Shown piece after piece: positions 16,098 through 25,708 of a stretch of 64,000 nucleotides of DNA; position 1 is the stretch's first letter; every line of letters starts with the position of its first letter. A program made the position numbers and the translations under genes. Source of the DNA: Streptomyces sp. ACA25. Its GTDB lineage: Bacteria; Actinomycetota; Actinomycetes; Streptomycetales; Streptomycetaceae. The DNA lies in assembly GCF_028200735.1 (NCBI RefSeq), contig NZ_JAQKPV010000004.1, forward strand, positions 248,001-312,000, given 5' to 3'. Under the pieces are notes generated by a model, which had not been told where the DNA came from, ran no database searches, and saw nothing but the letters and a program-made list of their open reading frames with translations.

Positions 16098-17382
16098 GCG
16101 AGTCATCGTATGCGCCGACGCTGACGTGTGTACGGCGCTCTGCAGGGATGTGCCGGGTATTCCACACCGAGCGCCCCATCGGCCCCTCCGGAGCGCAGTA
16201 CGCCATGTCCGCGTCCCACCGCAGCGCGTCAAGGTCCCCGACGCCGATCCGGGCGAAGTTGCGCAGGCTGTCACTGCCCGGCACGAAGTAGCCCGCGTGG
16301 CCGCCCGTGGGGCCGGCCCCGAGCCGCCTGGCACCGAACGACGGGTGCACCGGGTCGATGCCGTGGCCGAGCGGCCCGACGGCCAGATGCGGCAGGTCAC
16401 CGACCCAGTCGTTCCCGGCCCGGGCCGCCCACACCCGGGCGTCCGTGCCCAGCTCCCCGGCGTGCGAGACCCGCATGCCCGGGCTGCCCGACACCGCTAT
16501 GTCGGTGACCCGGCCGGGGAGCCGCTCGGCGGAGAGACCGCACACCACGGAGCCGTAGGAGTGACAGAAAAGCGCCACGGTGGATTCGCCCGGAAGTCCC
16601 CGGACCGTGTCGGCGAGCCGCTCCGCGCCCTCCTTGGCGAGGTCCCCGGTGGCGGCCGCCACCCCGACCCCGCGCGGGCTGGTGTAGTCGGCCCAGGCGA
16701 TCACCGCGGTGTTCCCCGCGGTGCGCGTCGCCTGCTGCTCCTCGTGCAGTGCCTCGGCCATCCCCGAGGGGGCCCGGTACTTCAGACGGGTGCGCTCGAA
16801 GGTCAGCAGGTCGGTGTCCACTCCGGGGACCACGACGGAGATCCGCCGCGCGAGGTCCAGGTCGCCGAAGACTTCGGCGGCCCGGCCCCGGCCGTGCGGG
16901 TCGAAGGCAAGGATCTGCCGGTCATCGCGCAGCAGCGAGTCGAAGCGGTGCATCCGGCGGCCCGCCTCGTGCTGGCCGGCGGGGGAGAGCCGCTCGTCCC
17001 GCATCCGCTCCCGCTCCTGCGCGCGGGCCCGGAGCAGGGCGTGCCGGTTCGCCGCGTACCGCACCTCGGCCGGCGCCCCGTCGAGGTTGCCGACGACCAG
17101 CGGGAACCGCTCGGCGAGCAGCAGCTGTTTGCGGTGACCGAGAGTGCCGAAGAATTGGGCGATCTCCTGGGGCGGGGCGTCGGCGTCGGCGAGCGGGACG
17201 CCCGCGAGCGCGTGCCGCTGCCAGCCCTGCAGCTCAGCGGTCCAGGTGCCCGGCGCCGGACTCTCGGTGCGGGTGATCCAGCCCGAGGTGGCCAGCACGG
17301 CCAGGACCACTGCCAGGGGCAGCAGCATCCGCCGGGCAGCGGTGAGGAGGGAGGCCGAGCGAGCCGAACGGTGATTTCGCAC
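16090..17382 (-). CDS. DUF1023 alpha/beta hydrolase with N-terminal membrane anchor
   Basis: 430 residues. One N-terminal transmembrane or signal segment (LLPLAVVLAVLATSGWI, about 20-36) has no lipobox. The hydrolase region carries a nucleophile elbow FCHSYGSVV and a downstream GHAGYF/HVSVG His candidate, the pattern of actinobacterial DUF1023 serine hydrolases. It precedes the DUF4429 gene and overlaps it, so the two are likely cotranscribed. Extracytoplasmic esterase or lipase activity is plausible; substrate unknown. Confidence 0.8.
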   Translation of the reverse strand: MRNHRSARSASLLTAARRMLLPLAVVLAVLATSGWITRTESPAPGTWTAELQGWQRHALAGVPLADADAPPQEIAQFFGTLGHRKQLLLAERFPLVVGNLDGAPAEVRYAANRHALLRARAQERERMRDERLSPAGQHEAGRRMHRFDSLLRDDRQILAFDPHGRGRAAEVFGDLDLARRISVVVPGVDTDLLTFERTRLKYRAPSGMAEALHEEQQATRTAGNTAVIAWADYTSPRGVGVAAATGDLAKEGAERLADTVRGLPGESTVALFCHSYGSVVCGLSAERLPGRVTDIAVSGSPGMRVSHAGELGTDARVWAARAGNDWVGDLPHLAVGPLGHGIDPVHPSFGARRLGAGPTGGHAGYFVPGSDSLRNFARIGVGDLDALRWDADMAYCAPEGPMGRSVWNTRHIPAERRTHVSVGAYDDSHG

Positions 17383-17438
17383 TATTCACGCATGATAAGC
17401 ACGCCGGGTGGTGATTGGCTCCGGCTGTCCGCCGCTGT

Positions 17439-18365
17439 TCAGCTGCCGGCCGGCCCGGCGGCCCCCGGCCCGCTGCCGGGGGAGCCGGCCTCCGCGGGGT
17501 CTCGCGGTGCGCCCGGGCGCCCCGGAGCCGCTACCGGGGCGGGGGAGTCCGGGCCGCTGCCGCCGGCGGACAACCCGGCGACCTGCGCCCGCAGCGCCCG
17601 CACCTCGGCCGTCAGCTCGGTGAGGGCGGCCGAGCGCTCCTGGGCGCGGGACGCGTCCTCCTCGAAGCGGGAGATGAACCAGGCCGCGATGTTGGCGGTG
17701 ACCACACCGAGCAGGGCGATACCGGACAGCATCAGGGCAACGGCCAGCAGCCGGCCGAGGCCGGTGGTCGGCGCGGTGTCGCCGTAGCCCACGGTGGTCA
17801 TGGTGGTGAAGGCCCACCAGACGGCGTCCCCGAGGCTGTGGATGTTGGACTCCGGGATGTCGCGCTCGACCTCGAGCACAGCCAGCGAGCCGAACATCAG
17901 CAGCCCGGCGCAGCATCCGGCGACGTAGCTGGTCAGCTGCATCTGGGAGGCCATCCGGGCGCGCTGTCCGGCCAGCATGAGGGCGGACACCAGTCGCAGC
18001 AGCCGCAGGGGCTGCAGCAGCGGAAGCGCGACGGCGGCCAGCGCGAAGGGGTGGGTGCGCACGAACAGTCTGCGGTTCTCCGCCAGCCACAGCCGGGCCG
18101 CGTAGTCCACCGCGAAAGCCGCCCACACCGCCCATTCGGTCAGCCGGCAGACCTGGCGGAGCAGCGGGTCGGCGTCGCTCATCACGATGGGCACCGCGTA
18201 GGCGACACCGAACAGGACGGCCAGCAGCAGCAGAGGGCTCTCGGTGCGCCGCTCCCAGCGCATTCTGCGAGTGTCGTCCCGTCCGCCCGGCAGCAGGCGG
18301 TCCCCGGGGCCTGTGGGGGCGTCGGTGGCGCTCCCCCGGGTGCCGGGGGCGGTCCGCTCAGTCAT
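17439..18365 (-). CDS. Voltage-gated-type potassium channel
   Basis: 308 residues. Several hydrophobic segments occur between about 44 and 225, with a basic S4-like stretch (PLRLLRLVSALMLAGQRARM) and the selectivity filter TMTTVGYGD at about 188-196 before the last helix. The C-terminus has a short coiled coil (SAALTELTAEVRALRAQVAGL) that could tetramerise the channel, then a Gly/Pro-rich tail. Unlike RCK channels there is no RCK/TrkA domain. AGGGTG lies ahead of the ATG. It would conduct K+ across the plasma membrane. Confidence 0.9.
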   Translation of the reverse strand: MTERTAPGTRGSATDAPTGPGDRLLPGGRDDTRRMRWERRTESPLLLLAVLFGVAYAVPIVMSDADPLLRQVCRLTEWAVWAAFAVDYAARLWLAENRRLFVRTHPFALAAVALPLLQPLRLLRLVSALMLAGQRARMASQMQLTSYVAGCCAGLLMFGSLAVLEVERDIPESNIHSLGDAVWWAFTTMTTVGYGDTAPTTGLGRLLAVALMLSGIALLGVVTANIAAWFISRFEEDASRAQERSAALTELTAEVRALRAQVAGLSAGGSGPDSPAPVAAPGRPGAPRDPAEAGSPGSGPGAAGPAGS

Positions 18366-18424
18366 ACCGGCACCCTAGTGCCGCGCCACCGGAAGCCCTG
18401 CCGTGGGAGGCGGGGCCGCCACGG

Positions 18425-18470
18425 GCTGTGCCCCGGCCCCCCGCAGCGTGCGGGGGCGCCGGGGCACAGC
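18425..18470 (-). terminator. Terminator after aceE
   Basis: A 20-bp stem with a single bulged base (18425-18444 with 18450-18470) lies between the aceE stop (18503) and the K+ channel start. Confidence 0.8.
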
Positions 18471-18502
18471 ACTGCGGCGGGACGGCATGGCCGTCCCGCG
18501 GC

Positions 18503-21235
18503 TCAGGCGTCGCCGCCCGCGGGGCCGGGGTCGGCAGCCGTCACGTCGAGCAGCCGGTACCGGTCGATCGCCTGCTTCAGCACCGACCGGTCCACCTTGC
18601 CGTCCTTGGCGAGCTCGGTGAGCACGCCGAGCACGATGGACTCGGCGTCGATGTGGAAGAAGCGGCGGGCCGCTCCCCGGGTGTCGGCGAAGCCGAACCC
18701 GTCGGTGCCCAGCGACTGGTAGGTGCCGGGCACCCAGCGGGAGATCTGGTCGGGCACGGAGCGCATCCAGTCGGAGACGGCGAGGACCGGGCCCTGGGCG
18801 TCCCGCAGCTTGCGCGTCACGAAGGGCACCTGCTGCTCCTCCTCCGGGTGCAGCAGGTTGTGCTCCTCCACCGAGACCGCCTCGCGCCGCAGCTCGTTCC
18901 AGGAGGTCGCCGACCAGACGTCGGCCCGGACGTCCCATTCCTCGGCGAGGAGCCGCTGGGCCTCCAAAGCCCACGGCACGGCGACCCCGGAGGCGAGGAT
19001 CTGCGCGGGGACGGAACCCTGCTCGCCCTGCCGGTAGCGGTGCAGCCCTTTGAGGATGCCCTCGATGTCTGCGTTCTCCGGCTCGGCCGGGTGCTTGATC
19101 GGCTCGTTGTAGACGGTCAGGTAGTAGAAGACGTTCTCGGCGTTCTCGCCGTACATCCGCCGCAGACCGTCCCGCACGATGTGCGCGATCTCGAAGCCGT
19201 AGGCCGGGTCGTAGGCGACGCAGGCCGGGTTGGTGGAGGCGAGCAGCTGGGAGTGACCGTCCGCGTGCTGCAGGCCCTCACCGGTCAGCGTGGTGCGGCC
19301 GGCCGTCGCGCCCAGGACGAAGCCGCGCGCCAGCTGGTCGGCCATCTGCCAGAACTGGTCGCCGGTGCGCTGGAACCCGAACATCGAATAGAACACGTAG
19401 ATCGGGATCAGCGGCTCGCCGTGCGTGGCGTAGGAGGAGCCCGCGGCGATCAGCGACGCGGTGCAGCCCGCCTCGGTGATGCCGTCGTGCAGCATCTGGC
19501 CGGTGGGCGACTCCTTGTAGGAGAGCAGCAGCTCCCGGTCCACGGACTCGTAGACCTGGCCCAGCGGGTTGTAGATCTTGGCCGAGGGAAAGAACGAGTC
19601 CATGCCGAAGGTGCGGTACTCGTCGGGCGCGATCGGCACGAAGCGCTTGCCGATCTCCTTGTCCCGCATCAGGTCCTTCAGCAGCCGGACGAACGCCATC
19701 GTGGTGGCGATCTCCTGCTGCCCGGACCCCTTCCGGACAGCCGCGTACGCCTTGTCGCCCGGCAGCTGGAGCGGCTTGGACCGGTCCACCCGGGTCGGTA
19801 CGTAGCCGCCCAGCTGCTTCCGCCGGTCGTGCATGTACTGGATCTCCGCGGAGTCGGGCCCCGGGTGGTAGTACGGCGGGGCGCCGCTCTCCAGGTCCTT
19901 GTCCGGAATCGGCAGGTGCAGCCGGTCACGGAAGCCCTTGAGGTCCTCGGCGGTCAGCTTCTTCATCTGGTGGGTCGCGTTACGGCCCTCGAAGTTCGGC
20001 CCGAGCGTCCAGCCCTTGACGGTCTGCGCGAGGATGACCGTCGGCTGCCCCTTGTGCTCCTTGGCCGCCTTGTAGGCCGCGTACACCTTGCGGTGGTCGT
20101 GGCCGCCCCGGCCCAGATGGAGGATCTGGTCGTCGGTCATGTTCTCGACCATCGTGCGCAGCCGCTGGTCGCTGCCGAAGAAGTGGTCCCGGATGTACGC
20201 GCCGGTCTCGGTGGCGTACGTCTGGAACTGCCCGTCCGGCGTGGTGTTGAGCTTGTTGACCAGCACGCCGTCCCGGTCCTGTGCGAGCAGCGGGTCCCAG
20301 GAGCGGTCCCAGACCAGCTTGATCACGTTCCAGCCGGCGCCGCGGAAGGCGGACTCCAGTTCCTGGATGATCTTGCCGTTGCCCCGCACCGGGCCGTCGA
20401 GCCGCTGCAGGTTGCAGTTGACGACGAAGGTGAGGTTGTCGAGCCCTTCGCGGGCCGCGATGGACAGCTGGCCCAGCGACTCCGGCTCGTCCATCTCGCC
20501 GTCGCCGAGGAACGCCCACACGTGCGACTTGGAGGTGTCCGCGATGCCGCGCGCCTGCGTGTAGCGGTTCATCCGGGCCTGGTAGATCGCGCCCAGCGGG
20601 CCGAGGCCCATCGAGACGGTCGGGAACTCCCAGAAGTCCGGCATCAGCCGCGGGTGCGGATAGCTGGACAGGCCGTTGGGCGCCTTGGACTTCTCCTGCC
20701 GGAAGCCGTCCAGCTGGGGCTCGCTGAGCCGGTCCAGGAGGAAGGCGCGGGCGTAGATGCCCGGCGAGGCGTGTCCCTGGAAGAAGATCTGGTCGCCGCC
20801 GTCGCCCTCGTCCTTGCCCCGGAAGAAGTGGTTGAAGCCCACGTCGTAGAGCGAGGCGGAGGAAGCGAAGGTCGCGATGTGCCCGCCCACCCCGATGCCC
20901 GGGCGCTGCGCGCGCGAGACCATTACGGCGGCGTTCCAGCGGGTGGCGTTGAGGATCTTGCGCTCGACCTCCTCGTCACCGGGGAAGAACGGCTCGTCCT
21001 TGGTCGCGATGGTGTTGACGTAGTCGCTGCTGCGCATCTCCGGGACCGCGACCCGCTTCTCGCGGGCCCGCTCGATCAGGCGGAGCATGAGGTAGCGGGC
21101 GCGTTCACGCCCGCGCTCGTCGACTGCGGCGTCGAGCGAGTCGAGCCATTCCCGGGTCTCCTCGGGATCGAAATCCGGGACCTGACTGGGAAGGCCGCCA
21201 ATGATGATCGGGTTGCGATCGGATCCGGAAGCCAC
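18503..21235 (-). CDS. aceE: Pyruvate dehydrogenase E1 component, homodimeric type
   Basis: 910 residues, the usual length for AceE. It decarboxylates pyruvate with thiamine diphosphate and acylates E2. The ThDP/Mg motif runs from [15 protein letters not shown] to [14 protein letters not shown] (about 240-285); the N-terminal [22 protein letters not shown] is diagnostic for this family. Actinobacteria use this enzyme in place of the alpha/beta E1. Monocistronic, with its own terminator and a 444-bp upstream region that may carry regulatory sites. Confidence 0.97.
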   Translation of the reverse strand: MASGSDRNPIIIGGLPSQVPDFDPEETREWLDSLDAAVDERGRERARYLMLRLIERAREKRVAVPEMRSSDYVNTIATKDEPFFPGDEEVERKILNATRWNAAVMVSRAQRPGIGVGGHIATFASSASLYDVGFNHFFRGKDEGDGGDQIFFQGHASPGIYARAFLLDRLSEPQLDGFRQEKSKAPNGLSSYPHPRLMPDFWEFPTVSMGLGPLGAIYQARMNRYTQARGIADTSKSHVWAFLGDGEMDEPESLGQLSIAAREGLDNLTFVVNCNLQRLDGPVRGNGKIIQELESAFRGAGWNVIKLVWDRSWDPLLAQDRDGVLVNKLNTTPDGQFQTYATETGAYIRDHFFGSDQRLRTMVENMTDDQILHLGRGGHDHRKVYAAYKAAKEHKGQPTVILAQTVKGWTLGPNFEGRNATHQMKKLTAEDLKGFRDRLHLPIPDKDLESGAPPYYHPGPDSAEIQYMHDRRKQLGGYVPTRVDRSKPLQLPGDKAYAAVRKGSGQQEIATTMAFVRLLKDLMRDKEIGKRFVPIAPDEYRTFGMDSFFPSAKIYNPLGQVYESVDRELLLSYKESPTGQMLHDGITEAGCTASLIAAGSSYATHGEPLIPIYVFYSMFGFQRTGDQFWQMADQLARGFVLGATAGRTTLTGEGLQHADGHSQLLASTNPACVAYDPAYGFEIAHIVRDGLRRMYGENAENVFYYLTVYNEPIKHPAEPENADIEGILKGLHRYRQGEQGSVPAQILASGVAVPWALEAQRLLAEEWDVRADVWSATSWNELRREAVSVEEHNLLHPEEEQQVPFVTRKLRDAQGPVLAVSDWMRSVPDQISRWVPGTYQSLGTDGFGFADTRGAARRFFHIDAESIVLGVLTELAKDGKVDRSVLKQAIDRYRLLDVTAADPGPAGGDA

Positions 21236-21679
21236 GCTGTTCCTTCACTGTGAGGGGTCATGCTCTCTGGTGTCGCGCCACCCTCCATCGTGTACCTCAG
21301 GAAGCGAAACGTCATCTCTACCGGGCGGTAATACCCGCCTGGTGAGACGGCCGTGTCCGTGGCGGCGCGGCAGCCGGGTGGCAGGGCCCGGGGTCCGGGC
21401 CGACCGGCAAGCGTACGCCCACCCGGTTCCGGCGCGAGGGGGCCGGTGGGTGCGCCGGTCACCGGCCCCGGATCGCCGTTCGGGTTGAGAGCGGGCTCCC
21501 GGAGGAGCAGAATGTGGCACAGATCACGTGACCGGGTGCCTTGTGGGCCGCAAAGTCAATGTTTGTGCGGGCTCGGGCTTCCGGTACTTGCGTGATCCGC
21601 TCAGCCCGTGTGGACTACGGCTCAAGCTCGCGTTCCCGCGGGCGCACCCTATTCTTCAACCCACGACAGGAGGCCATCC
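21236..21679. other. 444-bp divergent promoter region of aceE and the DUF3052 gene
   Basis: No gene is supported here. On the aceE side there is a palindrome GGTAATACC (21327-21335) flanked by GGCGG/CCGCC arms. At 21513-21528 TGTGG-N6-TCACG follows the half-site spacing of CRP-type operators and is closer to the rightward gene. Both are candidates only. Confidence 0.4.
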
Positions 21680-22114
21680 GTGAGCGCGACCGCGGACCAC
21701 GCGGAGGAGCGGACCAACCCGGCCGTAAGGCTGGGTTTCCAGCCCGGGCAGGTGGTCCAGGAGCTCGGATACGGTGAGGACACCGAGCAGGAGCTCCGCG
21801 ACGGGATCGAGGCCCTCACGGGCCAGCAGCTCGTTGACGAGGATTATGACGACCTCGCCGATGCCGTCGTGATGTGGTTCCGAGAGGATGACGGCGATCT
21901 GACCGACGCGCTGGTGGATGCCACGACGATGATCGACCCGGGGGCACCGGTCTGGCTGCTGACGCCGAAGACCGGCCGGGACGGTTACGTCGAGCCGAGC
22001 GAGATCGGCGAGGCGGCGAAGACCGCCGGCCTGGCGCAGACCAAGAGCATCAACGCAGGCAAGGACTGGTCGGGCAGCCGGCTGGTCACTCCGAAGACGG
22101 CGGGCAAGAAGTAA
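21680..22114 (+). CDS. DUF3052 domain protein
   Basis: 144 residues from GTG 21680, with AGGAGG about 5 nt upstream. The protein is acidic in the middle (DEDYDDLADAVVMWFREDDGDLTDAL) and carries the DUF3052 core (WLLTPKTGRDGYVEPSEIGEAAKTAGL, QTKSINAGKDWSGSRLV). No transmembrane or catalytic motif is seen. In streptomycetes it regularly lies between aceE and an AhpE-type peroxiredoxin gene, as here. Function unknown. Confidence 0.85.
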   Translation: MSATADHAEERTNPAVRLGFQPGQVVQELGYGEDTEQELRDGIEALTGQQLVDEDYDDLADAVVMWFREDDGDLTDALVDATTMIDPGAPVWLLTPKTGRDGYVEPSEIGEAAKTAGLAQTKSINAGKDWSGSRLVTPKTAGKK

Positions 22115-22130
22115 CGTCCCCGCATCTCAC

Positions 22131-22164
22131 CGGCCCCCGGCGGCAGCAGCGCCGCCGGGGGCCG
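22131..22164 (+). terminator. Terminator after the DUF3052 gene
   Basis: A perfect 14-bp stem (22131-22144 with 22151-22164) with loop AGCAGC, 17 bp past the stop. Confidence 0.85.
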
Positions 22165-22273
22165 CGGCGTACTCTGGAGCGTGGTGCCCCGGGGTGCGGG
22201 CCGGGACCCGGCTCCTCAGGGGCCGCGCGAACACCTGCGGCGAGACGACGACAGATGAGAGGGCAGCTCTTCC

Positions 22274-22738
22274 ATGGTGATCGAGCCCGGCACCGAGGCC
22301 CCCGATTTCACGCTCCGGAACCAGCACGGCGAGGCAGTCACCCTCAGCGAGTTCCGCGGTGCCAAGAACGTGGTTCTGGTGTTCTACCCATACGCCTTCA
22401 CGGGTGTCTGCACCGCAGAACTGTGTGCGCTCCGTGACGAGCTGCCCACCTTCGCCAATGAGGACGTGCAGCTGCTGACCGTTTCCACCGACTCGCGGTT
22501 CTCGCTGCGGGTCTGGGCCGATCAGGAGCAGCTGGACTACCCGCTGCTCTCCGATTTCTGGCCGCACGGTGAAGTGGCGCGCTCCTACGGGGTTTTCGAC
22601 GAGGAGAAGGGCTGCCCGGTGCGCGGCACCTTCATCATCGACCGGGACGGTGTGGTGCGCTGGACCGTGGTCAACGGGCTCGCCGACGCCCGCGACCTGA
22701 CCGAGTACGCCAAGGCGCTGCGGACGCTGGACGCCTGA
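22274..22738 (+). CDS. AhpE-type peroxiredoxin
   Basis: 154 residues. The peroxidatic site is PYAFTGVC (Pro39, Thr43, Cys46), with the partner Arg in PVRGTFIID. A second Cys (Cys51) lies five residues on, as in one- or atypical two-Cys AhpE enzymes. It would reduce hydrogen peroxide, organic peroxides or peroxynitrite in the cytoplasm with a thiol reductant such as mycothiol/mycoredoxin (family knowledge). It has its own promoter region after a terminator. Confidence 0.92.
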   Translation: MVIEPGTEAPDFTLRNQHGEAVTLSEFRGAKNVVLVFYPYAFTGVCTAELCALRDELPTFANEDVQLLTVSTDSRFSLRVWADQEQLDYPLLSDFWPHGEVARSYGVFDEEKGCPVRGTFIIDRDGVVRWTVVNGLADARDLTEYAKALRTLDA

Positions 22739-22850
22739 CCGGTACGCCGGCCCGGGAACATCGCCCCCTCCCGCCTCGTTCTCCCGGTGGTGCAGCGCAA
22801 TGGCATATTGGGGCCCGTCCGAAGCCCCTCAAGGAACTTCTGGAGGACCC

Positions 22851-23435
22851 GTGGGAGTCAGCCTCAGCAAAGGCGGCAACATCTCGCTGACGAAGGAGGC
22901 CCCGAACCTGACCGCCGTCACCGTGGGCCTCGGGTGGGAGGCCCGTGCCACCACCGGCGCGGACTTCGACCTGGACGCGAGTGCGCTGCTGACCAACGCC
23001 CAGGGCAAGGTCATCAGCGACCAGCACTTCATCTTCTTCAACAACCTGAAGAGCCCCGACGGCTCCGTGGAGCACATGGGAGACGAGCTGGTCGGCGGAG
23101 CCGGTGGTGACGACGAGGACGAGGAGGAGATCAAGGTCTCCCTGTCCACGATGTCACCCGAGGTCGACAAGGTCGTCTTTCCGGTGTCCATCTACGACGC
23201 GGAGGCCCGGCAGCAGAACTTCGGCCAGGTCCGCAACGCGTACATCCGCATCATCAACCAGGCGGACGGCAACGAGCTGGCCCGCTACGATCTCAGCGAG
23301 GACGCCTCGTCCGAGACCGCCATGGTCTTCGGTGAGCTCTACCGCAACGGCGCGGAGTGGAAGTTCCGCGCCATCGGCCAGGGATACGCCTCCGGTCTGC
23401 GCGGTATCGCGCTGGACTTCGGCGTGAACGTCTGA
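22851..23435 (+). CDS. terD: TerD family tellurite/stress protein
   Basis: 194 residues from GTG 22851, with TGGAGG upstream. Starts GVSLSKGGNISLTKEAPNL, the TerD signature. Ca2+-binding acidic motifs are visible (GADFDLDASALL, and the acidic DDEDEEE loop). The fold is two beta-sheets that bind Ca2+. First gene of the Ter group; the next genes encode a TerC-like membrane protein and another TerD-domain protein, which are expected to act together at the membrane. Confidence 0.93.
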   Translation: MGVSLSKGGNISLTKEAPNLTAVTVGLGWEARATTGADFDLDASALLTNAQGKVISDQHFIFFNNLKSPDGSVEHMGDELVGGAGGDDEDEEEIKVSLSTMSPEVDKVVFPVSIYDAEARQQNFGQVRNAYIRIINQADGNELARYDLSEDASSETAMVFGELYRNGAEWKFRAIGQGYASGLRGIALDFGVNV

Positions 23436-23552
23436 ACGTCTGACCATCCGCAGCCACGGCGTCGTGTTCTCCCCTCACCCCGAGTGAGGAGGAGCAGCGC
23501 GGCGCCGGTGGTGTGAGTGCGCGATCACCCGCGCTGGAGACAGGAACGCTCC

Positions 23553-24698
23553 GTGATTCTCAAGACCTTCGGCTGGTCCTTCGCCGTCACCGGCGTCGGG
23601 CTTGCTGCTGCCTACTACTTCTGGGGCTGGCAGGGCTTCGCCGTCGTGGCGATCCTCTCGGTGCTGGAGATCTCGCTCTCCTTCGACAACGCGGTGGTCA
23701 ACGCCGGAATCCTGAAGAAGATGAACGCCTTCTGGCAGAAGATCTTCCTCACCATCGGCATTCTCATCGCGGTCTTCGGCATGCGCCTGGTCTTCCCCGT
23801 CGCGATCGTGGCGATCACCGCGGGGGTCGGCCCGATCGAGGCGGTCCGGCTGGCCCTGGACGAGCCGGACACCTACACCGAGATGGTCACCGACGCCCAC
23901 CCGTCCATCGCGGCCTTCGGCGGCATGTTCCTGCTGATGATCTTCCTGACCTTCATATTCCAGGAGCGGCACATCCAGTGGCTCGCCTGGCTGGAGCGGC
24001 CCCTGGCCAGGCTCGGCAAGATCGACTCCTTCGCGGTCGGCGTCGCGCTCACCGCGCTGCTGCTCACCGCCACCACCATCGCCGGGCAGGCGTACCAGCA
24101 CGGCGGCACCCACGCGGACAAGACCGACACGGTACTGCTCGCCGGACTGGCCGGACTGCTCACCTACCTGTTCGTCGGCGGGCTCTCCGGGTTCTTCGAG
24201 AAGCGGATCGAGGAGGACGACGAGCGTGACGCCGAGGCGGAGGAGGCCGCGCGGCGCGCCGGCCGGCAGCCCACCGCCGTCGGTCTGGCGGGCAAGGCCG
24301 CCTTCTTCCTGTTCCTGTATCTCGAAGTGCTGGACGCGTCCTTCTCCTTCGACGGGGTCATCGGGGCCTTCGCCATCACCAACCACATCTTCTGGATGGC
24401 GCTGGGGCTCGGTATCGGTGCCATGTACGTCCGGTCCCTGACCATCTACCTGGTCCGGGAGGGCACGCTCGACGAGTACCGCTACCTGGAGCACGGCGCG
24501 CACTACGCGATCGGCGCCCTCGCCATCATGCTGCTGGTCAGCATCCGCTGGCACCTGCCGGAGGTCGTCACCGGCCTCTTCGGGGTCGGTCTGATCGCCG
24601 CCGCGTTCTGGTCATCGGTGCGGCACAACCGGGCGGAGCTCAAGCAGGAGGATTCCGGAGGCACCGCGGACAAGCCCGCCGTGCCCACCGGGGTGTGA
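23553..24698 (+). CDS. DUF475/TerC-like integral membrane protein
   Basis: 381 residues from GTG 23553 (AGGA 8 nt upstream; a start at 23517 lacks a site). About nine transmembrane helices. Acidic intramembrane motifs typical of the TerC superfamily are duplicated: LSVLEISLSFDNAVVNAG (about 35-52) and YLEVLDASFSFDGVIGAF (about 255-272), each with E/D-x-SFD. These are thought to bind divalent metals, and TerC relatives export Mn2+ or partner TerD. A cytoplasmic acidic loop (EEDDERDAEAEEAARR) separates the halves. Confidence 0.88.
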   Translation: MILKTFGWSFAVTGVGLAAAYYFWGWQGFAVVAILSVLEISLSFDNAVVNAGILKKMNAFWQKIFLTIGILIAVFGMRLVFPVAIVAITAGVGPIEAVRLALDEPDTYTEMVTDAHPSIAAFGGMFLLMIFLTFIFQERHIQWLAWLERPLARLGKIDSFAVGVALTALLLTATTIAGQAYQHGGTHADKTDTVLLAGLAGLLTYLFVGGLSGFFEKRIEEDDERDAEAEEAARRAGRQPTAVGLAGKAAFFLFLYLEVLDASFSFDGVIGAFAITNHIFWMALGLGIGAMYVRSLTIYLVREGTLDEYRYLEHGAHYAIGALAIMLLVSIRWHLPEVVTGLFGVGLIAAAFWSSVRHNRAELKQEDSGGTADKPAVPTGV

Positions 24699-24727
24699 AC
24701 ACGGGGCGAATGCGGAAGTCTACGTAG

Positions 24728-24753
24728 CGGGGCGGGCCGGAGCGCCCGCCCCG
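24728..24753 (+). terminator. Hairpin after the DUF475 gene
   Basis: A perfect 10-bp GC stem (24728-24737 with 24744-24753) lies 30 bp past the stop. It could terminate or attenuate before the downstream Ter genes. Confidence 0.6.
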
Positions 24754-24798
24754 CCGGAGCGGTCGGTGTTCCGGGATGTGCGGGAGGGGTTGGGCGGC

Positions 24799-25557
24799 AT
24801 GGCGTCCCTGTGGGACAACTGGAGGCGCAGCAGGGCGCCGGTACGGAAGTTCGACACCATCGGCGGTTCGTCCAGCTACGCGGTGGAGCTCACCAAGCGG
24901 GCTCCGCAGCTCTCGCTGACCAAGGAGGGCGCCTCCACGGGCACCATGCGGATCAACCTCGCCTGGCGGCTCCGCAGCAACGAGATGGGGGCGGGCAGCC
25001 ACCGGCGGCTGAACGCGTGGCGGCACCCGCTGCAACTGCTGAAGCCGGCCGAGGTGACCGCCCACACGCAGGGCCTCGTCGATGTGGACTTCGACCTGGC
25101 CTGCCTCTACGAACTCGCGGACGGCACCAAGGGTGTGGTGCAGCCGCTCGGCGGCCTCACCGGGGACTTCAACTCCCCGCCGCACATCAAGCTCAGCGGC
25201 GACGACCGCTTCGGCACGTCCTCCGGCGAGACGATATACGTCAACCTCGACCACGCCGAGACCTTCAAGCGGCTCCTCGTCTTCGTCTACATCTACGAGG
25301 GGACCCCGGCCTTCGCGCGGGCGGACGTGGTCGTCACCCTGATCGCCAGTAACGGCGAGCACATCGAGATCGGCCTGACCGACCCCTTCCCGCAGGCCCG
25401 CTCCTGCGCGGTGGTGATGATCGAGCACGAGAAGGGTGAGCTGATCGCCCGCCGTGAGGTGAAGTACGTCTACGGGTTCCAGTCCGAGATCGACCGGCTC
25501 TACGGCTGGGGCCTGTCCTGGGGGCGCGGTTACAAGCCCAGCAGGCTGCGCAGTTAG
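24799..25557 (+). CDS. TerD-domain protein (TerA-like)
   Basis: 252 residues from ATG 24799 (GGAGGGG upstream; a GTG at 24766 would add 11). The SYAVELTKRAPQLSLTKEG opening and VDVDFDLACLYELADG (Ca2+-loop-like) are TerD-domain features. The inserted Gly-Asp stretches (IKLSGDDRFGTSSGETIYVNL) and the C-terminal ARREVKYVYGFQSEIDRLYGWGL are those of the longer TerA-like relatives. It stands between the TerC-like gene and the aldolase-like gene and is probably part of the same stress system. Confidence 0.85.
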   Translation: MASLWDNWRRSRAPVRKFDTIGGSSSYAVELTKRAPQLSLTKEGASTGTMRINLAWRLRSNEMGAGSHRRLNAWRHPLQLLKPAEVTAHTQGLVDVDFDLACLYELADGTKGVVQPLGGLTGDFNSPPHIKLSGDDRFGTSSGETIYVNLDHAETFKRLLVFVYIYEGTPAFARADVVVTLIASNGEHIEIGLTDPFPQARSCAVVMIEHEKGELIARREVKYVYGFQSEIDRLYGWGLSWGRGYKPSRLRS

Positions 25558-25708
25558 GCCGGGGAGACGGCGGGGACCGGGGTGGCCGGAAAGCCGACAT
25601 GCCGGGGCCGCGCCGCCTTCATCACGCCGCAACACGCTCGCCCGTACGATAATCCGCTGGGACCGCGCTGCCGCCGGCCCCGCGGAACAATCGCACCAGG
25701 GGAAGCAC

